Assembly: GCA_018268915.1 (NCBI GenBank)
Contig: JAFDVQ010000005.1
Coordinates: forward strand, 310,001 to 374,000
Origin: Acidobacteriota bacterium
Lineage (GTDB): Bacteria > Acidobacteriota > Terriglobia > Terriglobales > Acidobacteriaceae
Direction: 5' to 3'
Length of the DNA: 64,000 nucleotides
Below, one piece after another: positions 1 through 7,853 of the stretch. The position numbers and the translations under genes were made by a program. The notes beneath the pieces were generated by a model. The model did not search any database, was not told where the DNA came from, and saw only the letters and a program-made list of their open reading frames with translations. Positions within the stretch are counted from its first letter, which is position 1. Every line of letters starts with the position of its first letter.

Positions 1-328
1 CACTTGTATCATCGGCCTCTACTGCAATGAAGACACAGAACGGATGCCGCAGTGCTTCATGGTTGGATTACGTCCATCATATGTGATTGTCCCAGCATTC
101 CGGGTGCCCGCATAAGCTTGTCGAAGGTTAATCGCATTTAGGGACTGGGGGTGCCTCGTCACGCCGAAACTTTGGATCAGGCGGAACCGTGCTTCAGATC
201 ACACTCCGCAAAATCACCGGAACCGAACGAACTCCGCTTCCGTATTTGTCTGCAACGGGCCAGCGAACTCATACCTAAATTCGTACCCTCGAGGAGCGAA
301 ATAGCTCCAGTTGGCTTGGAGGTGCTCC
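1..328. other. Upstream region without a recognised gene
   Basis: I see no convincing gene here. A short frame from 151 that runs into the adaptor gene has no ribosome binding site and poor codon use, so I treat it as chance. The stretch probably holds the promoter of the adaptor gene and possibly the end of a gene lying outside the window. Confidence 0.5.
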
Positions 329-1531
329 ATGGCATCGCGCAAAAGCAAAAAGATCTGGATCTGGATTGGTTCCGTCGTGCTTCTCGTCATCGTCGTTATC
401 GGCGTTGGGGCCGCGCGCCTCGTCCGCACCGCGAATATCGATCCCAACCGCATCGCCAAGGTGCAGCGCGGTGACGTAGCCCGCTCGGTCGTCGCCACCG
501 GCAAAATCCAGCCCATCACCAAAGTTGAAGTCAAAAGCAAGGCCTCCGGTATCGTCGAGAAGCTCTACGTCGACATCAACCGCAAAGTCAGAAAGGGTGA
601 ACCGTTAGCCCAGCTCGATCAGCAGGAGATCCTCGCCCAGGTTGAAGCGCAGCGCGCCCAACTCGCCGCCGCCGAAGCCAACGTCTCCACCTACGAAGCC
701 AACATCGAGCAGGACAAAGTGAACGCGTCCGCTCCCGACCTGCCCATGTATAAAGCCAAGCTCGAGCGCAATCAGCAGATGGCCAAAGAAGGCATCGTCA
801 GCAAGCAGGCTCTTGACGACGCTGACCGGGACTACCTGGCCGCGCTCACGAAGCGTGACTCATCCAAAGCCCAAATAGGCGTCGACACGGCCAAGCTCAA
901 ACAAGCCCGCGCTCAGGTAGCGCAAAGCAAGGCCAGCCTGAAGCAGCTTGAAGAGCAACTCGCATACACCACCATTGTGGCGCCCATGGACGGCGTGATC
1001 CTCTCCCGCGACGTAGAAATGGGCGACGCCGTCAGCTCCATCCTCGTGCTCGGCTCAACAGCCACACTCGTCATGACCGAAGGCGACGTCAATCAGGTCT
1101 ACGTGCAGGGTAAGGTCGACGAGGCCGACATCGCTCACGTTTACATGAACCAGCCCGCTCGCATCAAGGTTGAGAGCTTTCGCGATCGCGTCTTCAACGG
1201 CAAAGTCACGAAGATCGCACCTCTTGGTGTCGAGAAAGACAACGTCACCACCTTCGAAGTGCGCGTCAGCATCGACAACGCCACCGGCGAGCTGAAAGCC
1301 AACATGACCGCCAACGCCGAAATCATGCTAGACGAACACAAGGGCGTATTGTCCGTCCCTGAGAATGCCGTCAGTTACGACGCCCAGAAAAATGCTTTCG
1401 TCCAGGTCCCTGACAAGAGCCAGAAAGAAGGCATGCACAAAGTTGCAGTTGTCATCGGCCTGTCCAACGGCTCACAAACCGAAATCGTCAAAGGCCTGAA
1501 GGAAGGCGACCAGGTTGTGCTCCAGCAGTAA
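329..1531 (+). CDS. HlyD/MacA-type periplasmic adaptor (membrane fusion protein)
   Basis: 400-residue adaptor that would link an inner-membrane ABC or RND exporter to an outer-membrane channel. Seen: one N-terminal membrane anchor (about residues 7-27, rich in I/V/L), then a barrel-sandwich half containing GKIQP and SGIVEKLYVDINRKV, a long Ala/Gln-rich alpha-helical hairpin (about 100-210), the returning half with APMDGVILSRDVEMGD, and a beta-barrel/membrane-proximal end. This order is that of the MacA/HlyD family. The ATG at 329 is chosen over an in-frame TTG at 311 because GGAGG lies at 318-322. The usual downstream permease/ATPase partner is absent: the next gene encodes a DUF4097 protein. 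It may work with a partner encoded to the left of the window or elsewhere. The family call is secure; the substrate is unknown. Confidence 0.9.
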   Translation: MASRKSKKIWIWIGSVVLLVIVVIGVGAARLVRTANIDPNRIAKVQRGDVARSVVATGKIQPITKVEVKSKASGIVEKLYVDINRKVRKGEPLAQLDQQEILAQVEAQRAQLAAAEANVSTYEANIEQDKVNASAPDLPMYKAKLERNQQMAKEGIVSKQALDDADRDYLAALTKRDSSKAQIGVDTAKLKQARAQVAQSKASLKQLEEQLAYTTIVAPMDGVILSRDVEMGDAVSSILVLGSTATLVMTEGDVNQVYVQGKVDEADIAHVYMNQPARIKVESFRDRVFNGKVTKIAPLGVEKDNVTTFEVRVSIDNATGELKANMTANAEIMLDEHKGVLSVPENAVSYDAQKNAFVQVPDKSQKEGMHKVAVVIGLSNGSQTEIVKGLKEGDQVVLQQ

Positions 1532-1572
1532 GAGCTTCTAGTTCATCGTGGGGCGTTGATCCGAAGCTGTGC

Positions 1573-1612
1573 CCCGTTCATCGCTAGCTTCATCGGCGAT
1601 GAGCGGGTTTAT
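1573..1612 (+). terminator. Rho-independent-like terminator after the adaptor gene
   Basis: Hairpin with arms CCCGtTCATCGC (1573-1584) and GCGATGAgCGGG (1596-1607), one mismatch, followed by TTTATT. It lies about 40 bases past the adaptor stop codon. The T-tract is short, so termination is likely but not certain. Confidence 0.55.
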
Positions 1613-2004
1613 TCAGACTTTCCGTTAACACCCACCGCCTCTCATTCGTCATCCTTCTAGCACCCGGGAGAATATGTGCCGAGACCCGCTTTCATTTCGT
1701 TCATAAGTTCGGTCTGGTCGCCTGTTCGCACCCGCACAAAGGTGTCCGCAAGTGGACAAAGCTCTCTCGCAACCCAAGCCACCGTCGCACCCGTGAATTC
1801 AACAAAACAAGGGCCTTGCCATACTTCGGGCTGTTTGGCAACACGCATGCTCCCTATCCCATCGTAGAGATTTGTTTGGCCCTCCCCCAATAAACGACGT
1901 CCTTTGCACCATTGCTCAACCAGGTCAGGAATCGCACAAGCCGGGAACCACAACGAGCAGAACTCCGTACCTGACCGCATACACGCAGTTGAATCGAGGA
2001 ACAG
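1613..2004. other. Intergenic stretch, no supported gene
   Basis: Short frames exist on both strands (for example 1676-1867 and the complement of 1657-2013), but none has a ribosome binding site or recognisable protein features. The last part holds the ribosome binding site (GAGG before 2005) and presumably the promoter of the following gene. Confidence 0.4.
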
Positions 2005-2841
2005 ATGAAGCATTTTGCGTTAGCAGCAGCAGCCCTGGCCTTCGCAGCGGTTCCCGTCTTCGCCAGCGAAGCCACCTTCGAGCGCAACCTCACGGTCAAC
2101 GGCCATGTGGAGCTCGCAGTCTCCACCGGCTCGGGACACATTCACATCACCCACGGCTCCAGCGATCGTGTCCACATCTTCGGCCACGTCAAGTCCAATT
2201 GGGGTAGCGGCAACGACGAGAAAGTGCAGGAGATTGCCAAGAATCCGCCGATCGACCAGACCGGCAACATCATTCGCATCGGCCAGCGCCACGAGAACTA
2301 CCACAACATAAGCATCGACTACGACATCGAGACACCGGCAAATTCCTACCTCGAAGCCAACTCCGGCTCGGGCGACATCAAGGATGACGGCGTCGGAGAA
2401 AACGCTAAGCTTAGCACCGGCTCCGGAAGCATCTTCGCCACCGGCCTCCAGAACGGCTTTACTGCCAACACGGGCTCCGGCGATATCCACGTCGAACAGG
2501 CGGAAGGCCAGGGTGACGTCAAGGTCCAGACCGGCTCCGGCAGCGTTGAACTGAAGAACGTTCATGGCGGTCTCCGCGCAGGTACCGGCTCGGGTGACAT
2601 CAAGGTCTGGGGAACACCGGCCTCTGACTGGAAGCTCGAAACGGGCTCCGGCTCCATCGAATTCTGGGCCGGCAACACCGGCTTCAACCTCGACGCCTCC
2701 ACCGGCTCCGGCAGCATTCACTCCGACCCAGAGATGACCGTGCAGGGCTCTTTCGATCGTCACCATACGGTAGGCAAAATCCGCGGCGGCGGTCCCACCG
2801 TGCGCATGGAGACCGGATCCGGCGACGTTCGCGTTCACTGA
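2005..2841 (+). CDS. Secreted DUF4097-type beta-repeat protein (putative adhesin fold)
   Basis: 278 residues with an N-terminal signal peptide (MKHFALAAAALAFAAVPVFA) and presumably exported. The rest is a repeat array in which a TGSGxI/V signature (STGSGHIHI, STGSGSIFA, NTGSGDIHV, QTGSGSVEL, ETGSGSIEF, ETGSGDVRV and others, about nine copies) recurs roughly every 17-25 residues. This is the pattern of the DUF4097/DUF4098 right-handed beta-solenoid family. Function in this family is not established; members are often called putative adhesins. A GAGG ribosome binding site precedes the ATG. It stands alone, with terminator-like hairpins on both sides. Because the repeat uses GGCTCCGG-like codons, the opposite strand stays open over nearly the whole gene, but that frame is a shadow. 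Confidence 0.85.
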   Translation: MKHFALAAAALAFAAVPVFASEATFERNLTVNGHVELAVSTGSGHIHITHGSSDRVHIFGHVKSNWGSGNDEKVQEIAKNPPIDQTGNIIRIGQRHENYHNISIDYDIETPANSYLEANSGSGDIKDDGVGENAKLSTGSGSIFATGLQNGFTANTGSGDIHVEQAEGQGDVKVQTGSGSVELKNVHGGLRAGTGSGDIKVWGTPASDWKLETGSGSIEFWAGNTGFNLDASTGSGSIHSDPEMTVQGSFDRHHTVGKIRGGGPTVRMETGSGDVRVH

Positions 2842-2854
2842 AACTCAGCATCTG

Positions 2855-2876
2855 ATCAGGGGCTTCAGCCCCTGAT
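2855..2876. repeat. GGGGCTTCAGCCCC palindromic repeat (possible terminator)
   Basis: Perfect 10-bp inverted repeat, ATCAGGGGCT, two-base loop, AGCCCCTGAT, 13 bases after the DUF4097 stop codon. The same core with a different outer stem occurs at 45886-45905 and, slightly changed, at 62750-62767. It has no T-tract, so a terminator role is only possible. Confidence 0.7.
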
Positions 2877-3147
2877 TGACAAGTTCGCAGGGGGTCTAGG
2901 TGGCCTTTACCTTCTGCGAAGAAGTAGCAACAATTCGTTCCTCAGGCGAGGCCCTCAAATGTTCTTCCTCCTGGGAAGGTCTCGCCTGCCTTTTTACTCC
3001 CCCAACTCTGACTTGCTATCGCGCGAAGCGACGCTGGCTCGCTACTTTCTTGTGTGACAAAACGTCTTGCTACGCTCTCCGCTTCAACCATTCATACAGA
3101 GAATCTTTTCCCTGCATCCGGTGTCTAAATCAGTTAAGGATTGTCCG

Positions 3148-3372
3148 ATGTTCTGGAACGACGCCCATCCCGAAGAAGCACAGCTTGCGCGAAGCTTGCA
3201 ACGGATGTGGTCCGTGGCCGACGCCGACCCCAATCCTTTGCGCGCGTTGATGTGCTGGCTCGGCCTCCACCTGTGGCTTCAGCCCGACTACACCGCCTTC
3301 ACCTGCCGCAACTCCATCCGCTTCTGCCCCGCCTGCTCCAGCGTCCAGATCAACGGCCGCATCTATCGCTAA
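3148..3372 (+). CDS. Small Cys-containing protein of unknown function (74 aa)
   Basis: The ATG at 3148 follows AAGGA at 3136-3140. The product is mostly helical at the N-terminus (FWNDAHPEEAQLARSL), has a hydrophobic Trp-rich middle (MCWLGLHLWLQPDY), and ends with a CRNSIRFCPACSS segment whose CX6CX2C spacing could bind metal. No signal peptide is visible. I do not recognise a named family. Codon positions are C/G-ending as in neighbouring genes and the ribosome binding site is good, so I consider it a real small gene. It lies between two repeats and may be monocistronic. Confidence 0.55.
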   Translation: MFWNDAHPEEAQLARSLQRMWSVADADPNPLRALMCWLGLHLWLQPDYTAFTCRNSIRFCPACSSVQINGRIYR

Positions 3373-3400
3373 CATCCGCGTCGCATAGTTGCCTTGCTGC

Positions 3401-3508
3401 TGTCATCCTGAGTGCACGGAGCCCCAAGCGTTTTTGTCACCGGGGTCCCCAACGACAGGTCTTCGTCGTTGGGGTGGAGGTTGAGGGTGGTAAACGAAGG
3501 ATCTGCTT
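3401..3508. repeat. TGTCATCCTGAG...GAAGGATCTGCTT dispersed repeat, copy 1 (108 bp)
   Basis: Nearly identical to 7181-7288; a shorter relative is at 62456-62526. The outer ends form an imperfect inverted repeat (ATCCTGAG against CGAAGGAT). Inside is a perfect 10-bp hairpin, CCCCAACGAC (3447-3456) with GTCGTTGGGG (3465-3474). Confidence 0.85.
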
Positions 3509-3568
3509 CTGCCTCTATGCCCGACTCCGCGACGACATTCCTCCGAGAAGGCCCGTTAAACTAGCCTC

Positions 3569-4315
3569 ATGATCCGCATCCTCCGTCCTGTGCCCGTGGA
3601 CCGTCTCAAACTCCTCGTCTTCGATCTCGACGGCACCCTCATCGACTCAGCACAGGACCTCTGCAACTCCGTCAACGCCACCCTCGAAAGATTCAACCGC
3701 CCACATCTCACCGACGAGATCATCGCTACCTACATCGGCAACGGAGCCCTCACCCTCGTCCGCCGCGCCTTCGCCGCCGACGACGGAGTCGAGTCCACCG
3801 AAGACCTCCTCGCCCAAGCCTACAAGTACTTCCTCGACTACTACCGCGAGCACAAGCTCGACTACACCTACGCCTATGAAGGCGTCCTCGAAGCCCTCGA
3901 CGCCCTCCACAAAGTTCACGACCAGTTCGAGATGCCTCCGCGCAATGCCTCGCCGCAGCGAGCAATGGCCGTCCTCACCAACAAACCTGTCCGCCCCGCG
4001 CAGGCCATCTGCGAAGCCCTCGGCCTCGCCCCTTATTTTCTGAGCATCTATGGCGGAAACAGCTTTGTCACCAAGAAGCCCGACCCCGAAGGCCTTCTCG
4101 CCTTAATGAAAGAAGCCGATGCAAAGCCGGAAGAGACCGTAATGATCGGAGACAGTCAGGTCGACGTTCAGACCGCTCGCAACGCCGGTGCATGGTCTAT
4201 CGGTTGCACCTTCGGTCTCGCACCTGGCAGTCTCGAACTAATTCCACCCGACATTCTCGTCGACTCTCCCGTAGACTGGACAGCAGCTTTGTCTCCTGCG
4301 AAAATCGATTTATAA
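3569..4315 (+). CDS. gph: Phosphoglycolate phosphatase-like HAD hydrolase
   Basis: 248 residues of the haloacid dehalogenase superfamily, subclass with an alpha-helical cap. Seen: motif I FDLDGTLIDS (nucleophile and acid Asp, about residues 19-28), cap with YIGNGALTLVRRAF, motif II VLTNKP, motif III Lys in TKKPDPEGL, and motif IV GDSQVDVQTARNAG. This matches Gph, which removes phosphate from 2-phosphoglycolate in the cytosol, for example after DNA repair or oxygenase side reactions. HAD specificity cannot be fixed from sequence alone; a related sugar-phosphate phosphatase is possible. It follows a dispersed repeat by about 60 bases and has no operon partner. Confidence 0.85.
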   Translation: MIRILRPVPVDRLKLLVFDLDGTLIDSAQDLCNSVNATLERFNRPHLTDEIIATYIGNGALTLVRRAFAADDGVESTEDLLAQAYKYFLDYYREHKLDYTYAYEGVLEALDALHKVHDQFEMPPRNASPQRAMAVLTNKPVRPAQAICEALGLAPYFLSIYGGNSFVTKKPDPEGLLALMKEADAKPEETVMIGDSQVDVQTARNAGAWSIGCTFGLAPGSLELIPPDILVDSPVDWTAALSPAKIDL

Positions 4316-4461
4316 CGCTGGATTTGTCAAGGGACTGTTACCGCGTTCCGATGCGATGACGTAATCGCTTCGCACCATCACAGTCCTGATTTCTCGCAAG
4401 TGGCAAGGTCGTCTCCGAATCGACGGAGAAATTCTGAAGTAAATCTGCTGAGGACTTTTGC

Positions 4462-7152
4462 ATGTTGCGCTTTTCTGCCCTGGCTGTCGCGCTGTTGTCC
4501 TGTTCCATTGTCCTTTCCGCCACAACCAATGACTCCGACGCCAAATCTCAGCCCTCTAATACAGTTCACGGCGTCGTAGCTGACCCCACCGGCGCGATTG
4601 TTCCCAATGCTCAGGTCAACCTCGTCGACGCTGACGGCGCTGTCGCTGGCACAACCACATCTGACGGCGTTGGCAACTTCCAAATGGCTGCGCCGCACCC
4701 CGGCATCTTCACTCTTGTCATCTCCGAGCCTGGCTTTGAGACTGTGCACTTCCCTGTCACCATCAAGCCGAACGTCGTTCTGGCAGCGCCCGCCGCGCAT
4801 GTACTTGCAGCGCCGCTTCATATCACTCTGCCCATAGCGGCCGTCGCAACCAACGTCCGCGTCAATGGTGATACAGACGAAGACCTGACTGCCTCCGAAG
4901 AAAACCACGACTCCGCCGTTCTTACTTCGAACGAACTCAAAGAGCTCCCGATCTTCGACAACGACTACATCGGAGCCATGAGCGCATTCCTCGACGACAG
5001 CGCCTCCGGCACCGGCGGCTCCGGCCTCATGGTCGATGGCGTCGAAGCCAATCGCTCGCCAGTTTCTCCTTCCGCCGTTCAGGAAGTCCGCATCAACCAG
5101 GATCCATACTCCGCGCGCTACTATTGGCCCGGTCGCGGACAGATGGAGGTCATCACCAAGTCCGCTGCCGACAAATACCACGGCCAATTCAATTTTTCAT
5201 TCCGCGACAACTCCCTCAACGCGCAGAACGCCCTCGCACCCTCAAAGCCCTACGAGCAGCGACGCATCTACGAAGGCCACGTCACCGGCCCGGTCTTCTC
5301 CTCAAAGAGAAGCAGCTTCCTCGGCAGCTTCAGCCGCGCCGAAGAGGACTTGAACTCCGTCGTCAATGCCGTTGTCGTTCCTACACCGGATAATCCCACC
5401 GGTCTACTTCAGGCCAACGTTCCCACTCCCAACCGCGACACAGAATTCAGCGCCCGTCTCGCTCACCAGTTCGGCGATAAACACTCCGCTTATGCGCAGT
5501 ACAGCTACGAAGAGTGGACCGGGCAAAATCAGGGCGTCGGCGGACAGACACTGGCCAGTGCCGCATACAACGGCCTCTGGCACGAAGACGACACCGTCAT
5601 CCACCTCGACTCGACGCTCTCGCCCATCTTGCTCAATCAGTTCTCCGTAGTAGGCGAACACACCATGAATCGTCACACCAACGTCGTCGAAGCTCCGCGC
5701 GTCAACGTTGCCGGCGACTTCAGCGGTGGCTCCGCGCAGAGTGACTACCTCAGCACTGAATACAATTTCCGCATCAACGACATGGTCACCTGGTCGCGCG
5801 GCCGACATACCATCAAATTCGGTGCGGGCGCGCCTCACATCAGCCGCCGCGCTTACAACGACAACACCAACGCCCTTGGCTCTTACACCTTTGGCCCCAC
5901 GCTCAACTCAGACGGCTCCGTAGCCGCCAGCGCGCTGGACAACTACATCGACAACCGCCCCTCTGCCTTTTCGCAGAACACCGGGGACACGCACTTCATC
6001 TACCACCAGCAGGAAATGGGCGCCTTCATCCAGGACCAGTGGAAGATCAACGACCGCTTCTCCATCACGCCCGGCATTCGCTACGACTGGCAAAACTTCC
6101 TCGCAGAAAAGCGTCTCGGTTTCGCGCCTCGCGTCTCTTTCGCGTACGTCATCGATGAAGATTCAAAGACCGTCCTCCGCGGTGGTGGCGGAATCTACTA
6201 CGATCGGTTCGGCTCCGGCCCTATCCTCGATCTCGTCCGTTATGAAAATGCTCGCCGTCGCGCCGTAAACATCTCCCTCGATCCTGCAGATGAGCCCGTC
6301 ACAGGCTGCGTTCCCGTCAGCGACTGCACTGCCGTTACCGAGCAGCCCGCCAACCTCGCACAGCTCGCACCCAACGCCGCTATTCCCTACCAGATGCAGT
6401 ATGGCCTATCCATCGAGCGCCAGATCGGCGAGAAGGCAACCGCCGTGGTCAGTGCCTACTCCGCGCGCGGCATTCACGAGTTCCGCTCTGTCGACATCAA
6501 CGCCCCCACGCCAGAGTCCGGATACGCTGAGCGCCCTGATCCCAACTTCGGAATCATTCGCCAGATGCAGCCTGAAGGATTCTTCGAAGGTAGCGGCCTC
6601 GACGTCTCGTTCCGCGGACGCGTCAACAAATACTTCACGGGCTTCGGCCGCTACACCTTTTCACACTACGACTCAAACACCAACGGCATCGGCTGGTTTC
6701 CGCAGAACCAATACGCGCCCAACGACGAGTGGGGCCGCTCCAACTGGGATCGCCGCCATCGCGTCAGCATGTACGCAATGGTGAATCCCAAGAGCATTTA
6801 CAACATTGCCGCAGGCATCTTCGCCAACACCGGCCGGCCTTGGACCATCACCACGGGCACCGACGACTATGGCGATAGCCTCTTCAATACGCGTCCCGAC
6901 GGCGTCGAGCGTAACTCCGAAACTCTGCCCTCCTACGTCGACCTCGATCTGCGCTGGGGGCACGACTTCCCCATCACGGCGAACCATGACGAGGAAGCCC
7001 CCCGCCTCGGCTTCTCAGCAGGGGCTTTCAACCTCCTGAATCATGAAAACCCCTACAGCGTAGACACCGTTGAGACCTCGCCCACCTTCGGCGACGTCAC
7101 CTCCGTCGGTCCCCCGCGCCGCATCCAGCTAGGCATGCGCCTCGAGTTTTAG
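4462..7152 (+). CDS. Large TonB-dependent receptor-like outer-membrane protein with N-terminal carboxypeptidase-regulatory-like domain
   Basis: 896 residues. Order: signal peptide (about 1-20, LRFSALAVALLSCSIVLSA), a CarboxypepD_reg-like beta domain (about 35-110, VHGVVADPTGAIVPNAQV), a plug-like region (about 145-240, with GGSGLMVDGVEANRSP), and a long barrel with many aromatic-ending strands closing in RIQLGMRLEF, the usual terminal Phe. This architecture is typical of the expanded acidobacterial 'TonB-dependent receptor' set, often thought to take up plant or soil polymers. The substrate cannot be read. The ATG at 4462 has GAGGA eight bases upstream. No partner genes are adjacent. Confidence 0.85.
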   Translation: MLRFSALAVALLSCSIVLSATTNDSDAKSQPSNTVHGVVADPTGAIVPNAQVNLVDADGAVAGTTTSDGVGNFQMAAPHPGIFTLVISEPGFETVHFPVTIKPNVVLAAPAAHVLAAPLHITLPIAAVATNVRVNGDTDEDLTASEENHDSAVLTSNELKELPIFDNDYIGAMSAFLDDSASGTGGSGLMVDGVEANRSPVSPSAVQEVRINQDPYSARYYWPGRGQMEVITKSAADKYHGQFNFSFRDNSLNAQNALAPSKPYEQRRIYEGHVTGPVFSSKRSSFLGSFSRAEEDLNSVVNAVVVPTPDNPTGLLQANVPTPNRDTEFSARLAHQFGDKHSAYAQYSYEEWTGQNQGVGGQTLASAAYNGLWHEDDTVIHLDSTLSPILLNQFSVVGEHTMNRHTNVVEAPRVNVAGDFSGGSAQSDYLSTEYNFRINDMVTWSRGRHTIKFGAGAPHISRRAYNDNTNALGSYTFGPTLNSDGSVAASALDNYIDNRPSAFSQNTGDTHFIYHQQEMGAFIQDQWKINDRFSITPGIRYDWQNFLAEKRLGFAPRVSFAYVIDEDSKTVLRGGGGIYYDRFGSGPILDLVRYENARRRAVNISLDPADEPVTGCVPVSDCTAVTEQPANLAQLAPNAAIPYQMQYGLSIERQIGEKATAVVSAYSARGIHEFRSVDINAPTPESGYAERPDPNFGIIRQMQPEGFFEGSGLDVSFRGRVNKYFTGFGRYTFSHYDSNTNGIGWFPQNQYAPNDEWGRSNWDRRHRVSMYAMVNPKSIYNIAAGIFANTGRPWTITTGTDDYGDSLFNTRPDGVERNSETLPSYVDLDLRWGHDFPITANHDEEAPRLGFSAGAFNLLNHENPYSVDTVETSPTFGDVTSVGPPRRIQLGMRLEF

Positions 7153-7180
7153 TCTAGGCAAATTAGTCTTTAGAAGAGGC

Positions 7181-7288
7181 TGTCATCCTGAGCGCACGGG
7201 GCCCCGAGCATTTTCACCACCGGGGTCCCCAACGACAGGTCTTGGTCGTTGGGGTGGAGGTTGGGGGTGGTAAGCGAAGGATCTGCTT
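7181..7288. repeat. TGTCATCCTGAG...GAAGGATCTGCTT dispersed repeat, copy 2 (108 bp)
   Basis: Same length and order as 3401-3508, with only scattered substitutions. The inner hairpin, CCCCAACGAC (7227-7236) with GTCGTTGGGG (7245-7254), is preserved. It lies just after the receptor gene. Confidence 0.85.
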
Positions 7289-7300
7289 TCCTCCGAAGCC

Positions 7301-7334
7301 GGGTGCCCCCGGTCCCTCGCCTTTGGGGACCGGG
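7301..7334. repeat. GGGTGCCCC-type hairpin repeat
   Basis: Starts GGGTGCCCCC and folds as CCCGGTCC (7308-7315) with GGACCGGG (7327-7334). It is one of about ten related hairpins in the window; see 11459, 11526, 58337, 58384, 58438, 62558 and 62614. Confidence 0.75.
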
Positions 7335-7366
7335 AAAGCAAACTTCAATTTCAGTCTCACGTTTCC

Positions 7367-7609
7367 CTACACCTCCACCAGGTGCCGGCTGCAAATAAGG
7401 CAGCTCGCTATATGCTCTGCAAAGGCACGGCGGGCGATGATGTGTATCCCGTCTGTCCGCCGCGCGGCCTGAGAAATTTCTTTAAGCTTTACCGGACCCA
7501 GAGGCAACATCTCAACCGCTTGCCGGTCTGTTTCTGCAAGGCCCCATTCATTGAGCACTTCCAGAAAAAAGTTGAATAGGCGCAATCCTTCCATGCAATG
7601 CTTTCTCAC
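7367..7609 (-). CDS. Small protein with an HX3CX2C zinc-finger-like motif (80 aa)
   Basis: GTG start at 7609 with AGGAG five bases upstream. Codon use is reasonable. The N-terminal half is helical (GLRLFNFFLEVLNEWGLAE) and the C-terminal part contains AEHIASCLICSRHL. The HX3CX2C spacing resembles the HC2/ZAS metal-binding segment of anti-sigma factors, but no membrane segment or sigma factor gene is nearby, so an anti-sigma role is only a thought. It lies between repeats and the terminator of the cobalamin-regulated receptor. I do not recognise a named family. Confidence 0.5.
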   Translation of the reverse strand: MRKHCMEGLRLFNFFLEVLNEWGLAETDRQAVEMLPLGPVKLKEISQAARRTDGIHIIARRAFAEHIASCLICSRHLVEV

Positions 7610-7796
7610 ATTGACTCCTGTCTTGCCAGCGCCGGGGGAGGAAGGAAGTCGCGTATTGCTAGGCTCTGGCGGTTTAAGTTAATTTACTTTCTTTTCTACA
7701 AGTTACATCTTATAAGCGCGGCCATTTTGAACCCCATTTAACCGCACTTTGTCTTGGATGCGGGCGCACCGCTGCAAGCTTCCAAAATAACCGGAC

Positions 7797-7826
7797 AAAA
7801 AGGAAAAGCCGGCGTTGAGCCGGCCT
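7797..7826 (-). terminator. Rho-independent terminator of the cobalamin-regulated receptor gene
   Basis: On the minus strand, GCCGGC-TCAAC-GCCGGC is followed directly by TTTTCCTTTTT, 28 bases beyond the receptor stop codon. The plus-strand reading also has a weaker T-rich end. Confidence 0.8.
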
Positions 7827-7853
7827 TGCCTTTTCTGATTCATTCATACAACC

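Noticed and set aside
151-474. Short plus-strand frame before the adaptor gene
   Set aside because: No ribosome binding site, poor composition, and it overlaps the well-supported adaptor in another frame.
2020-2838. 272-codon frame antisense to the DUF4097 gene
   Set aside because: It is a by-product of the repeated codons on the real strand, with no ribosome binding site or family features.
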